NCBI RefSeq assembly: GCF_051131155.1
Contig: NZ_CP159508.1
Span: 5,146,001-5,210,000, forward strand
Direction of reading: 5' to 3'
DNA from: Pseudanabaena minima
GTDB taxonomy: Bacteria; Cyanobacteriota; Cyanobacteriia; Pseudanabaenales; Pseudanabaenaceae
Length of the DNA stretch: 64,000 nucleotides
How positions within the stretch are numbered: position 1 is the stretch's first letter; the number at the start of each line of letters is the position of its first letter. The notes under the pieces were generated by a model, which was not told where the DNA came from, made no database searches, and was given only the letters and a program-made list of their open reading frames with translations. This document shows, in pieces, positions 35,501 through 44,428 of the stretch. The translations under genes were made by a program, and so were the position numbers.

Positions 35501-37141
35501 GGATATGCGATCGGTAAAGCCGCGATCGCCCTATGTCACAAGACTTCATCCAAGGCAGCGCTAGCACCCACGCTTTTCCTCTGGAATCGCTTCATTGCCT
35601 ATCGTAAGGAATCTTTACGCACCACGTTACCGCTATTGTTAGAAGCCTATCAAGTCAGTCTGGAGGTTGGCGATATTGAGTATGCCGCCTACAGCCTTGC
35701 CGTTTACTATTTGCAAGACTATTTAACGGGCAAAAATTTGGCGGATTTGCAAAGAGATGCGATCGCTGCCCGTCCGACTTTGCAGAAACTCAAGCAAAGA
35801 GCTATGTCCGCTCTGATCGATGTCAACTGCCAAGCGATCGCCAACCTCACCAACATCACTGACGATCCATGTCAACTAGTGGGGCGCTTTTTTAATGAGA
35901 CGACAATCAGTGAAAGAGATAAGCAACTGCGACTTTATACTTGCTTCCGTAAACTTCAAATTGCATTTTTATTTCAGCGCTATCCAGTTGCATTGGAGCA
36001 GATGGCGCTCATTGAAGTGATGCAGGAATTGATTGAGGGAACCTTTGTCAAAACGCTATGCCATTTTTATGCTGCGCTGGTCAGATTGGCTCAATATCCT
36101 TCCTTGTCAAAGCAACAGAAAAAAATCTATCTAACTAAAATCAATGCAGATCTTAAACGTCTTACCAAACTTGCCAAATCGGCTCCCATGAATTATCAGC
36201 ATAAGGTTTGGCTATTGGAAGCTGAATACTCCAGAGTATTGGGCAAATCTAGTCAATCAGCAGATTTATACGATCGCGCCATTGCTGGAGCCAAGGAACA
36301 CAAGTATATCCAAGAGGAAGCCTTAGCTAATGAGCTTGCCGCTAAGTTCTATCTTGACTTAGGGAAAGATAAAATCGCTCAAGTTTATATGACTGAAGCT
36401 TACTATGGCTATGTGCGCTGGGGGGCGACCGCCAAAGTCCTTGATTTAGAGACACAATATCCACAACTGCTCAGTTTTCTACTTCAGCAAGCTAATTGCT
36501 CTAGTCTTGCGGCTCCATCATCTACCCATATCTCTAGTACCAACTCCCAAGCGATCGCTCTTACCGCTCTCATCAAAGCATCTCAATCAATTTCTGAAGA
36601 AATTCAACTTGACCAACTCTTCACAACAATTTTAAATACGATGATCGTCAATGCTGGTGCTGATAAATGTATTTTATTACTACAAGCAGAACAGGAATTA
36701 CAGATCGTTGCTATGGCAAAAGCAGGACAATCACCACAGATATTCGCCCATCCCATCCCTCTAGAACTCAGTGAAGAAGTCGCAACTACTGTGGTAAATC
36801 GGGTCAAGCACAGTTTTGAACCTCTAGTACTAGGAGATGCGCGGGAAAGTTCTCAATTTGCAGGCGATCGCTATATTGAGCAACAACAACCTAAGAGTAT
36901 TTTTTGTAGCCCTATAATTCATCAAGGAGAGGTGTTAGGGGTTTTATATTTGGAAAATAATTTGATCGTGGGCGCATTTACCGATGATCATGTTGAAGTG
37001 TTAAATTTCCTTTGCAACCAAGCAGCTATATCGATCAAACATGCTCAAATCTACAGAAGCCTAGAACAACAAGTAGAACAGCAAGCTCAAAAATTTGCGA
37101 ATTTTAGCTCTCAACGACCAAATCAGCCCCCTCGGAGATAA
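32564..37141 (+). CDS. Ser/Thr protein kinase-AAA ATPase-GAF giant protein
   Basis: 1525 residues. Protein kinase domain at about 15-275: catalytic loop VIHKDINPSNIL (HRD is HKD) and DFELATR in place of DFG; Lys in TVILKMLRRD. AAA-type ATPase at about 320-560 with GFSGVGKTAVINEV and VIFLDDLQWADSASL. A long helical TPR-like section follows to about 1310, then a GAF domain (about 1340-1500). Related cyanobacterial proteins usually end with a histidine kinase; this one stops after the GAF (RSLEQQVEQQAQKFANF) and the next gene, 3 bp later, carries the kinase. Likely a cytoplasmic signal integrator; its stimulus cannot be read. Confidence 0.93.
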   Translation: MRQITTSTSDRFPQIDGYQLTEPIFEGARTLVYRGTRLVDGLTVILKMLRRDRPSVYDLLQLRNQYTISRDLNLAGIVQPLSLETYGNGFVIVIADEGYISLADYTKTQPLNLREFLVIAIQLATILNDLYQQRVIHKDINPSNILINPVSQQVKITDFELATRLTHEIQTAININVLEGTLAYMSPEQTGRMNCGIDYRSDFYALGITFFELLTGQLPFLSNDPLEQIHFHLAVPAPLICDLKPEIPLVIGQIVAKLMAKNVEERYQSALGLKHDLEISLQQLNETGTIAPFTIATRDLSDRFLIPEKIYGRSLEIQILLNVFNQVAQGSTQLMLVAGFSGVGKTAVINEVHKPIVRKRGYFIKGKFDQLNRNIPFSAFVQAFRDLISQLLSESDTQLQVWKNKILEALGENGQVVIEMIPELERIIGNQPIVPQLTGNAAQNRFNLLFQKFIQVFTDPRHPLVIFLDDLQWADSASLQLLKLLMQETGYLLILGAYRDNEISSVHPLMLTVNEIIKTEVTVKTIILQPLIQEDINQLISDTLSCDRLLAQPLTELVYQKAQGNPFFTTQFLKALHQDRMIQFISSEEASQGWQCDISQIRLQSLTENVVDFMAHQLQKLPPTTQEVLKLAACIGAEFDLQTLAIISERSPTETATALWQALENGLIIPLNQIYKFFQHKLDFDHRDELSSIPIYRFLHDRVQQAAYSLIPESKKEIVHLNVGRRIWERISKDERELHLFQIVNHLNMGISHVHGQREREELAQLNRQAGEKAKNSAAYEAAMDYLNTGLKLLSSQSWHTHYDLSLSLHQLAVEVAYILGAYSQMNSLMQVSFQNTKNHLDRVKFHEIQILALVAQNQTRAAVDYTRKILPIFGVNLPKKLSKLRTILGFFATLYRMIGKKPKDLLDLPTMTNPYKLAACHLFNAIGAASEREMPEILPFITFTGISLYLRYGNIPKSSMAYTIYAFLLCEKLNRVDAGYAIGKAAIALCHKTSSKAALAPTLFLWNRFIAYRKESLRTTLPLLLEAYQVSLEVGDIEYAAYSLAVYYLQDYLTGKNLADLQRDAIAARPTLQKLKQRAMSALIDVNCQAIANLTNITDDPCQLVGRFFNETTISERDKQLRLYTCFRKLQIAFLFQRYPVALEQMALIEVMQELIEGTFVKTLCHFYAALVRLAQYPSLSKQQKKIYLTKINADLKRLTKLAKSAPMNYQHKVWLLEAEYSRVLGKSSQSADLYDRAIAGAKEHKYIQEEALANELAAKFYLDLGKDKIAQVYMTEAYYGYVRWGATAKVLDLETQYPQLLSFLLQQANCSSLAAPSSTHISSTNSQAIALTALIKASQSISEEIQLDQLFTTILNTMIVNAGADKCILLLQAEQELQIVAMAKAGQSPQIFAHPIPLELSEEVATTVVNRVKHSFEPLVLGDARESSQFAGDRYIEQQQPKSIFCSPIIHQGEVLGVLYLENNLIVGAFTDDHVEVLNFLCNQAAISIKHAQIYRSLEQQVEQQAQKFANFSSQRPNQPPRR

Positions 37142-37144
37142 CTA

Positions 37145-40100
37145 ATGAGTAGCCCTACGATTGTTTGTGTTGACGATGAGTACAGTGTTCTGCTTGAGCT
37201 GAGAACTCAATTAAGGCGATGTTTCCCTAACTATGCGATCGCTATTGCTGAAAGTGGTCATGAAAGCGTAACACTGGTGGAAAAATTATTAGCTGATGGC
37301 ATAGAAATACCTCTCGTGATTGTGGATCAGCTAATGCCTGACGTAAGTGGTGAGCAAGTTTTAATAGAACTTCAAAGTCGGCATCCCGAAATTTTAAAAA
37401 TCATGCTCACCAGTCAAGCAAGCTCTGAAGATGTTAGTAATTTGATTGATCGGGTGGATCTCTATCGGTTCCTACCGAAGCCTTGGAATGCGATCGATTT
37501 ACAATTCACAGTTACCGAAGCCCTGCGTCGCTATCAACAAGATCGGCAACTGCTCACCCAAAAGCGAGAACTAGAACAAGCTAAGCGCGAACTAGAAAGA
37601 CTGCATAGTAGTTTGGAGCAACATATCCAAGAACATACCCAACAACTACGGCAGAACGAAAAGCAACTACGGCTGTTTTTCGAGCATACGCCTGTGGGTG
37701 TAGCTATGTTCGATCGCCAAATGAACTATTTGATCGCTAGTCAATGTTGGATTCAAGATTATCAACTAGAGCCATCAATCATTGGCAAATGTCATTATGA
37801 CGTTTTTCCTAATGCTCCTGATTACTGGCGTGAAGTACATCAACGATGTTTGCAGGGAAATGTGGAACGGAATGAAAAAGAGCAATATATTCTTGCCGAT
37901 GGAACGGAAGCATGGGTGCGTTGGGAAGTGCGTCCTTGGTATGACGATACCGATAGCATTGGTGGGCTTATTATTTTTGGAGAAGTGATCAGCGATCGCA
38001 TTTTTACTGAAATTGCTTTACGTCAAAGTGAAGCGCAACAACGCGCACTGATCAATACTTTGCCTGACTTGATTATGCGAGTTAACCACAAGGGCATGTA
38101 TCTTGATTTTATCGTACCCACAACTTTTTCCTTACTTGGTGTTGCTCAAGATCTGATCGGGACAAGGGTAGAGGACACCTTGCCACCTGATTTGGCAGCA
38201 AGACGGATGAAAGCTGTACATGATGCGATCCAAACTAGAGAAATACAAATTTATGAACAAGAGCTTTGGGTTGATGGTGTTTTACAAGCAGAAGAATGTC
38301 GTGTGGTTGCCTATGGTGAAGATGATGTACTGATTGTGGGACGCGATATTAGCGATCGCAAACAAGCTGAACTAGCCCTCAAAAAAAGTGAAGAAATAGC
38401 CAAAGAACGTGAACAACAGTTATCATCGCTACTGAACAATATCCCTCATATTGCATGGCTAAAAGATCGTGACGGTCGATTTTTGGCAGTTAATGAGCCA
38501 TTTGCTCAAGCCTGTGGCTATACATCCTCTCAATTAATTGGATTGACTGACCTAGATATCTGGTCTCGCGAGCTAGCTGAGGCCTATATGCGTGACGATC
38601 GTGAGGTTATAAATTTAGGGAAACAAAAACAGGTTGAGGAATATCTCCTTACTGCGGATGGCACATATCGATGGATCGAAACGATCAAGTCTCCAGTTAT
38701 CAACGATTTTAACGAGTCAATTGGAACGGCTGGAATTGCAATGGATATTACCGATCGCCAGCAAGCAGAGCTAGCTTTCCAAGGATTAATGCATAGTACT
38801 GCCTCGGTTACTGGTCAAGAGTTCTTTCCTGAGCTAGTCCGACAAATTGCGATCGCCATTGATGTTTCCCATGTTTATCTTGCCCAACAGGTTGGAGATA
38901 GTTTGGAGACACTTGCATGGTATGCCGATCATCAACTACAGCCCAATTTTGTATACCAAATTGCTGATACTCCATGCAAACTAACATTAAGCGAAGGTAA
39001 ATATTACTGTTCTAGCGTGAAACAAACATTTCCCAATGATCAAAATTTAGTGGGAGTAGATGTAGATAGTTATCTTGGTGTTGCCTTACAGAATTCAGCA
39101 GGTAAAAAGATTGGTGTGCTTTGTGTGTTAAATCGCCAACCCTTAGCCAACCTAAACCGCGCAGAAATGTTGCTACATATTTTTGGGGCACGAGCGATCG
39201 CTGAAATAGAAAGAATACAGGTATGGGAAGACCTCCAAAATTTGAATGAAGAACTAGAACATCGGGTACAGGAACGCACAAAAGAATTATCCCAAGCAAG
39301 AAATTTTCTCGAAGCAATTATTGAAAATTTACCAGTAGCTCTATTTGTCAAAAATGGTAAAGAGGAAAGATTTGGCGAGTTTGTGCTGTGGAATAGTACC
39401 TGTGAACACATGTTTGGTTGTACCAAAGAGCAAGCAATTGGTAAATCAGTCTATGACTTTTTCCCAAAGGAACAATCTGATTTCTTTAATGAGAAAGATC
39501 GTTTATCATTTGCACTTGGTAAACCAGAAGATATTCCAGAAGAGCCAATTGATAGTTTAACGTTGGGGCGACGAATTTTGCATACAGTCAAGGTTCCGAT
39601 ATTCGATGAGGATAGTAACCCTGATTATTTGATCTGTATTTCTGAAGATATTACCGATCGCAAACAGGCTGAAATGGCTTTACAAGAAATCAACGAAAGG
39701 TTTCGGGCTACCTTTGAGCAAGCTGCTGTTGGCATTGCCCAAAACAGCCTCGATGGCAAATTTGTGCGCGTCAATCAAAAATATTGCGACATTATGGGTT
39801 ACTCAGAAGCAGAACTACTATTAACCTCTTTTATGGCAATAACCCACCCTGATGATCTAGAAAAAGACAATGAAAATGCTAGGCTTTTGTTTTCAGGAGA
39901 GTTGCAAACCTTTACGATAGAAAAGCGCTATATCCGTAAAGATGGTGAAATCGTTTGGGCTAATTTAGCTGTGTCTCTGGCGCGAGACTTTCTTGGAGAA
40001 CCGCAGTATGTTATTGGTGTCGTTCAAGATATTAGCGATCGCAAACGGTCAGAGAGGCAGCTTCAGTCAGAGAGAATGCGTTTACAGCTAGCCCTTGAGT

Positions 40101-42181
40101 CTTCCGAGATGGGAACTTGGGAGTCAAATTTCGATACAGGGATTTGGTCAGCAAAAACAGAAGCTATTTTCGGCTACGCTCCTGGAACATTTCCTGGCGA
40201 TCGCGAAGCCTTTTTGAAACTGGTTTATCTTGAAGATCAAGAACGAGTATTTCAAGCTCTTTCCCATAGTTTTACCACACAGTCCCCGTACAACATCGAA
40301 TACCGAATTAATCGTAACGATGGGGAGATGCGTTGGGTTGCTGTCAATGGCAAAGTAGTTGAGAACGAAGATGAAACTGGCTTACGGATAGTGGGTGTAG
40401 CCCGTGACATTACTGATCGCAAGCAAGCTGAAATTGTCTTACGGCAGTATCAACGGATGGTAGAGATTGCTCCAGACGGTATTGCTTTAGTTGACCGTAA
40501 CTATACCTATCGCTTGGTTAATCAAACCTATTTAGAACACAACGAACGGACATGGGATGAGATAGTTGGACGCTCAATCCATGATGTCATGGGTGAGTAT
40601 ACATTTCAGACAGTTGTTAAATCGAGGTTTGATCGATGTCTTGCTGGTGAAACGATTGATTATGGAGAATGGTTCTATTTTGAGAAAGCAGGTAATCGCT
40701 TTGTCAATGCCACCTATTTTCCCTATTTTGAAATTGATGGCACGATTACAGGGGTGGTAATCATTAACCGAGATGTGACTGAGCGGCGAAAAGCCGAATT
40801 GTTGCTACAGGACAGCGAAGAGCGATTGCGTTTAGCCCTCACTGCTGCAAATCAGGGACTCTATGACCTAAACCCACAGACTGGAATTGCGATTGTTAGC
40901 CCTGAATATGCCACGATGTTGGGTTATAGCCCTGATGAGGAATTTGCCGAAACCAATGCGAAGTGGATCGAGCGACTTCATCCCGATGATCTAGAACGAG
41001 TTGCAGCCAATTATCGAGCCTATGTCAATGGTGAGATTAGTATTTACAAAGTAGAATTTCGTCAACGTACTAAAAATGATGAATGGAAGTGGATTCTATC
41101 TATCGGTAAATTTGTGGAGTGGGATGAGGCTGGAAGACCTTTACGGATGTTGGGAACACATACCGATATCAGCGATCGCAAGCAAGCAGAACTAGAACGA
41201 GATCGACTGTTACAAGAACTATCGCAACTGAATAGCGAACTAGAACAAGCCAACCATCAACTTGAAGAATACTCACTAACCCTCGAACAGCGTGTAGAAG
41301 AAAGAACCAATGAACTAAAAAATGCTCAAGAATGCATAGTTGCTCAAGAAAAGCTGGCTTCGTTAGGAACGCTAACCGCAGGCATAGCCCATGAGCTACG
41401 GAATCCCCTTAACTTTGTCAAAAACTATGCGGAAGGCTCCATCGAACTAACTCAAGAGTTGCTAGAGGCTCTGCAACCAATTTTCTCATCCCAAGAATCG
41501 CAAACTGCATCTTTTATCGAAACGATCATCATCGACTTGCAAGAAAACGCCTCTACGATCCATCGACATAGCCTCCGTGCCGCAGAGATCATTAGTAGCA
41601 TGATGGAACATGCCCGTAGCGAACCTGATTCGATGCAGCCTACCCCCTTTAATACTTTGCTGAATGAGGCAATAAGGCTAGCTTGTCGTGCCAAACAATC
41701 GCAAGATATCAACTTCAATGTCGATAGCCATACCGACTACGATCCAGAAGTAAATCTAGTTGACGTAATTCCGAATACTCTCATGCGAGCCTTTATCAAT
41801 TTAATTGATAATGCCTGCGATGCGATGCGTTCCAAGCAAGCTCAGTTTCGTTTGGATCATACCTCAATCAGCACATATACCCCTAGGCTACGAGTTTCCA
41901 CTCAACTAGTAGGAGAAACAGTAAAAATTTGCATCCGTGATAATGGCTGTGGCATTTCCCCTCAGATTCAATCGAAAATCCTTGATCCCTTCTTCACAAC
42001 TAAGCCGCCTGGGTCTGGTACTGGACTGGGGCTTTCACTTACCCATGACATTATTGTTAAGCAACATCAGGGCAAGTTAGAGATCGTCAGCAACCCAGAC
42101 GAGTTTACAGAAATTCTGGTTACGCTTCCTGTTCATACAAAATATCCAGCGCATAGCAATGCAACCCAATCCAAGAGATAA
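37145..42181 (+). CDS. REC-multiPAS-GAF hybrid histidine kinase
   Basis: 1678 residues. Receiver at 4-125 (VCVDDEY, Asp61 in VIVDQLMP), coiled coil, PAS at about 175-300, a DISDRK-ending PAS-like unit, PAS (LNNIPHIAWLKDRDGRFL), GAF at about 560-720, then about five more PAS units (e.g. NLPVALFVKNGKEERF, FEQAAVGIAQNSLDGKF, SSEMGTWESNFDTGIW, VEIAPDGIALVDRNY, AANQGLYDLNPQTG), coiled coil, HisKA with His1416 (AGIAHELRNPLNFV), HATPase (NLIDNACDAM, RDNGCGISP, GSGTGLGLSL). No membrane segment. It is translationally close to the upstream Ser/Thr kinase-AAA-GAF gene and paralogous to 11743-15171, with an extra run of PAS units. Confidence 0.93.
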   Translation: MSSPTIVCVDDEYSVLLELRTQLRRCFPNYAIAIAESGHESVTLVEKLLADGIEIPLVIVDQLMPDVSGEQVLIELQSRHPEILKIMLTSQASSEDVSNLIDRVDLYRFLPKPWNAIDLQFTVTEALRRYQQDRQLLTQKRELEQAKRELERLHSSLEQHIQEHTQQLRQNEKQLRLFFEHTPVGVAMFDRQMNYLIASQCWIQDYQLEPSIIGKCHYDVFPNAPDYWREVHQRCLQGNVERNEKEQYILADGTEAWVRWEVRPWYDDTDSIGGLIIFGEVISDRIFTEIALRQSEAQQRALINTLPDLIMRVNHKGMYLDFIVPTTFSLLGVAQDLIGTRVEDTLPPDLAARRMKAVHDAIQTREIQIYEQELWVDGVLQAEECRVVAYGEDDVLIVGRDISDRKQAELALKKSEEIAKEREQQLSSLLNNIPHIAWLKDRDGRFLAVNEPFAQACGYTSSQLIGLTDLDIWSRELAEAYMRDDREVINLGKQKQVEEYLLTADGTYRWIETIKSPVINDFNESIGTAGIAMDITDRQQAELAFQGLMHSTASVTGQEFFPELVRQIAIAIDVSHVYLAQQVGDSLETLAWYADHQLQPNFVYQIADTPCKLTLSEGKYYCSSVKQTFPNDQNLVGVDVDSYLGVALQNSAGKKIGVLCVLNRQPLANLNRAEMLLHIFGARAIAEIERIQVWEDLQNLNEELEHRVQERTKELSQARNFLEAIIENLPVALFVKNGKEERFGEFVLWNSTCEHMFGCTKEQAIGKSVYDFFPKEQSDFFNEKDRLSFALGKPEDIPEEPIDSLTLGRRILHTVKVPIFDEDSNPDYLICISEDITDRKQAEMALQEINERFRATFEQAAVGIAQNSLDGKFVRVNQKYCDIMGYSEAELLLTSFMAITHPDDLEKDNENARLLFSGELQTFTIEKRYIRKDGEIVWANLAVSLARDFLGEPQYVIGVVQDISDRKRSERQLQSERMRLQLALESSEMGTWESNFDTGIWSAKTEAIFGYAPGTFPGDREAFLKLVYLEDQERVFQALSHSFTTQSPYNIEYRINRNDGEMRWVAVNGKVVENEDETGLRIVGVARDITDRKQAEIVLRQYQRMVEIAPDGIALVDRNYTYRLVNQTYLEHNERTWDEIVGRSIHDVMGEYTFQTVVKSRFDRCLAGETIDYGEWFYFEKAGNRFVNATYFPYFEIDGTITGVVIINRDVTERRKAELLLQDSEERLRLALTAANQGLYDLNPQTGIAIVSPEYATMLGYSPDEEFAETNAKWIERLHPDDLERVAANYRAYVNGEISIYKVEFRQRTKNDEWKWILSIGKFVEWDEAGRPLRMLGTHTDISDRKQAELERDRLLQELSQLNSELEQANHQLEEYSLTLEQRVEERTNELKNAQECIVAQEKLASLGTLTAGIAHELRNPLNFVKNYAEGSIELTQELLEALQPIFSSQESQTASFIETIIIDLQENASTIHRHSLRAAEIISSMMEHARSEPDSMQPTPFNTLLNEAIRLACRAKQSQDINFNVDSHTDYDPEVNLVDVIPNTLMRAFINLIDNACDAMRSKQAQFRLDHTSISTYTPRLRVSTQLVGETVKICIRDNGCGISPQIQSKILDPFFTTKPPGSGTGLGLSLTHDIIVKQHQGKLEIVSNPDEFTEILVTLPVHTKYPAHSNATQSKR

Positions 42182-42187
42182 ATAGCG

Positions 42188-42215
42188 GCGCAAATGGCGA
42201 TATCGAATTCACGTT
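42188..42215 (-). repeat. Partial copy of the GATAT-GCCATTTG repeat
   Basis: The complement reads AACGTGAATTCGATATCGCC followed by ATTTGCGC, matching 18530-18555 and the copy at 46212-46263. It touches the stop codon of dusA, so it forms that gene's immediate 3' end. Confidence 0.65.
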
Positions 42216-43227
42216 AGCTATCAACGGCAGCGATCGCTTCGCGAATTACTTCAGAACCAGCACCAACAATACAGGACTTCTCCGTGATAATTCGCTTCCA
42301 GAGGCGGCTACCTGCTTGACCATGAAACAATTGCAACATGTGACGAGTGATTTTATGTAACCTCAATCCTTTCGCTGTCCATTGATCAATATAGGGAATC
42401 ATCGCCTCAGCAACTTCCACTCGACTACGCATGGGAGTTTCATCACCAAAAAATTCGCGATCGCTAGCTGCAAATAGATAGGGATTGTCATAAGCAGCAC
42501 GTCCAATCATTACCGCATCAACTTTCTGTAACTGCTCATGGACTTGCGCTAAGGTGATAAATCCTCCATTAATTTCAATAAATAAATGTGGGAATTCTTG
42601 CTTTAATCGATGTACATCGGCGTAACGCAGAGGTGGAATTTCGCGATTGTCTTTGGGACTTAAACCTTGGAGCCAAGCCTTACGCGCATGAACTGAGAAG
42701 CGCTGGCAACCTGCCTCTGCTAGAATCCTGACAAAGTTTTGCATATCTTCGTAAGTATCTAAATCATCAACCCCAATTCGATGTTTGACCGATACAGGAA
42801 TAGTTGTAGCCGCAATCATTGCTTCAACACATTTGGCAACCAGAGCAGGCGTTTTCATCAAACATGCGCCAAAGTTTCCACTTTGGACGCGATCGCTGGG
42901 ACAGCCCACATTCAAATTAATTTCGTCATAGCCCATCGCTGCGGCAATCCGCGCACATTCAGCCAGATCTTGAGGATTGTCACCACCAACCTGCAACGCG
43001 AGAGGCTTTTCTTCTGGCGAAAATCCTAATAAATAATCTTGATCACCATGCTTAATTGCTGCACTAGTGACCATTTCTGTATATAGCAAAGTCTGTCTCG
43101 TAATTTGGCGCATGAAGTAACGATAATGGCGATCGGTGCGATCCATCATGGGCGCAATGCTGAGGGGATAGGTAAGGCGATCGCACTCTTCCTGAGTAGA
43201 AAGGGACATTTTCGATAAACTAGTCAT
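42214..43227 (-). CDS. dusA: tRNA-dihydrouridine(20/20a) synthase DusA
   Basis: 337 residues. FMN-dependent TIM barrel: LSIAPMMDRTDRHYRYFMRQ, YTEMVTSAAIKHGD, LALQVGGDNPQDLAECA, INLNVGCPSDRVQSGNFGAC (catalytic Cys), PVSVKHRIGVDD and FIEINGGFITLAQVHEQL, VMIGRAAYDNPYLF. The MMDRTDRH start is specific to DusA. It reduces U20/U20a in tRNA. ATG is the complement of 43225-43227, and an internal Met follows (MSLSTQEE); either is possible. Confidence 0.96.
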   Translation of the reverse strand: MTSLSKMSLSTQEECDRLTYPLSIAPMMDRTDRHYRYFMRQITRQTLLYTEMVTSAAIKHGDQDYLLGFSPEEKPLALQVGGDNPQDLAECARIAAAMGYDEINLNVGCPSDRVQSGNFGACLMKTPALVAKCVEAMIAATTIPVSVKHRIGVDDLDTYEDMQNFVRILAEAGCQRFSVHARKAWLQGLSPKDNREIPPLRYADVHRLKQEFPHLFIEINGGFITLAQVHEQLQKVDAVMIGRAAYDNPYLFAASDREFFGDETPMRSRVEVAEAMIPYIDQWTAKGLRLHKITRHMLQLFHGQAGSRLWKRIITEKSCIVGAGSEVIREAIAAVDS

Positions 43228-43277
43228 GGCAAAATCAGCGATAAAATCGTCTTTATACAGCTTGTTGGAATTAAACC

Positions 43278-43467
43278 TGATGTTACGTGGAACTCAGATG
43301 ATGTAACTCTTGCTGCTAGCATAACAGGGCAACCACGGGGGGATTGCCCCTACCTGTAGATTTTAGATCTTGTAGGGGCTGCGCCTCCATGCCAGCCCTA
43401 GACTTACGCCATCGCAAGAATTCCTTCAACGTAACATCATTATCTTTAACTGATGTTACGTTGCACC
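43278..43467. repeat. TGATGTTACGT repeat element
   Basis: Left end TGATGTTACGTGGAAC (43278) and right end CCTTCAACGTAACATCA (43423-43439) are inverted; the inside has an imperfect hairpin of CCCCTAC/GTAGGGG type. A further TGATGTTACGTTGCACC follows at 43451. The same ends bound 49494-49632. It fills the gap between dusA and purN; no gene here. Confidence 0.75.
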
Positions 43468-43550
43468 GACGCATCCTACAAATAATTAAGCCTTTCTACT
43501 TATATAGTAAACTTGTGTCTGCGCTTTTTGTTTAGAGGTCTTGAAGATTC

Positions 43551-44171
43551 GTGAGTTCGCCAGTTCTACCCAACAATTCATCTAGTTCTAATTCTGTTGT
43601 GATTCTGGGTGTTCTCGCTTCGGGAAGTGGGAGCAATTTTGAGGCGATCGCTCGTGCCATTGAGCAGGGAAAATTGCTAGCCAAAATTGCCTTAGTGATT
43701 TATAACGAACCTGATGCTTTTGCCAAACAACGCGCTGAAAAGTTCGGTATTCCTGCAATTTTAGTCAATCATCGCGATTACAAATCACGTCAAGCTCTTG
43801 ATCGCGCCATTATTGAACTTCTCCAGCAACACAACGTTGATTTGGTGATTATGGCTGGCTGGATGCGAATCGTCACCCAAGTTTTAATTGATGCTTTTCC
43901 AGAACGCATTTTAAATATTCATCCCAGTTTATTGCCTAGCTTTAAAGGTATCCATGCGATCGAGCAAGCCTTTAACTATGGTGTCAAGATTACGGGATGT
44001 ACCGTGCATTTACTCAGTCTCGAAGTTGATAGCGGCAAAATCCTCAAACAAGCTGCGGTTCCAGTGTTGCCAGAAGATAGTTTAGAAGATCTGCAAAAAC
44101 GCATTCAAGTTCAGGAGCATATTATTTATCCAGAGGCGATCGCTGAGTATAGCCATCTACTCTTTAGATAA
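43551..44171 (+). CDS. purN: Phosphoribosylglycinamide formyltransferase
   Basis: 206 residues from GTG 43551, with AGAGG about 13 bp upstream. Typical motifs: LGVLASGSGSNFEAIARAI, the catalytic NIHPSLLPSFKG with Asn and His, and the Asp-containing GCTVHLLSLEVDSGKIL. It transfers a formyl group from 10-formyl-THF to GAR in purine synthesis. An N-terminal extension of about 15 residues (SSPVLPNNSSSSNS) is low complexity; an internal start is possible. A 23-bp hairpin follows the stop directly. Confidence 0.95.
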   Translation: MSSPVLPNNSSSSNSVVILGVLASGSGSNFEAIARAIEQGKLLAKIALVIYNEPDAFAKQRAEKFGIPAILVNHRDYKSRQALDRAIIELLQQHNVDLVIMAGWMRIVTQVLIDAFPERILNIHPSLLPSFKGIHAIEQAFNYGVKITGCTVHLLSLEVDSGKILKQAAVPVLPEDSLEDLQKRIQVQEHIIYPEAIAEYSHLLFR

Positions 44172-44220
44172 ACCGCAAACAGGAGGTGCGGCGCTTCGCG
44201 CCGCACCTCCTGTTTGCGGT
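44172..44220. repeat. Perfect 23-bp-arm hairpin after purN
   Basis: Arms 44172-44194 and 44198-44220 with loop TTC, starting ACCGCAAACAGGAGGTGCGG. It begins at the purN stop and could act as an mRNA 3'-end structure; a short run CTTTTTC follows a few bases later. Confidence 0.9.
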
Positions 44221-44269
44221 AACTTTTTCTATGCCAAGCTAAAATAAAACAAATCATCTTGATATCTAT

Positions 44270-44428
44270 ATGCAAGAAGTCATAACCTTATCCTTAGCCC
44301 CAGATGTAAAAGACTCCATCGAAGCGAGATCAAAAATTGAATCAATCTCCCCAAACGAACTTATCGAACGTGCAGTTCTTGACTGTCTACTAGCCAAATC
44401 GTGGAACAAGGAGCCGATTATGACTTAG
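44270..44428 (+). CDS. Small ribbon-helix-helix-like protein, probably 3'-altered
   Basis: 52 residues: MQEVITLSLAPDVKDSIEAR, SKIESISPNELIERAVLDCL, LAKSWNKEPIMT. A short strand followed by two helices fits CopG-type antitoxins or small DNA-binding regulators. The last residues run into the transposase remnant, so the natural C-terminus may have been lost. No toxin gene is next to it. ATG choice lacks a strong ribosome site. Confidence 0.5.
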   Translation: MQEVITLSLAPDVKDSIEARSKIESISPNELIERAVLDCLLAKSWNKEPIMT

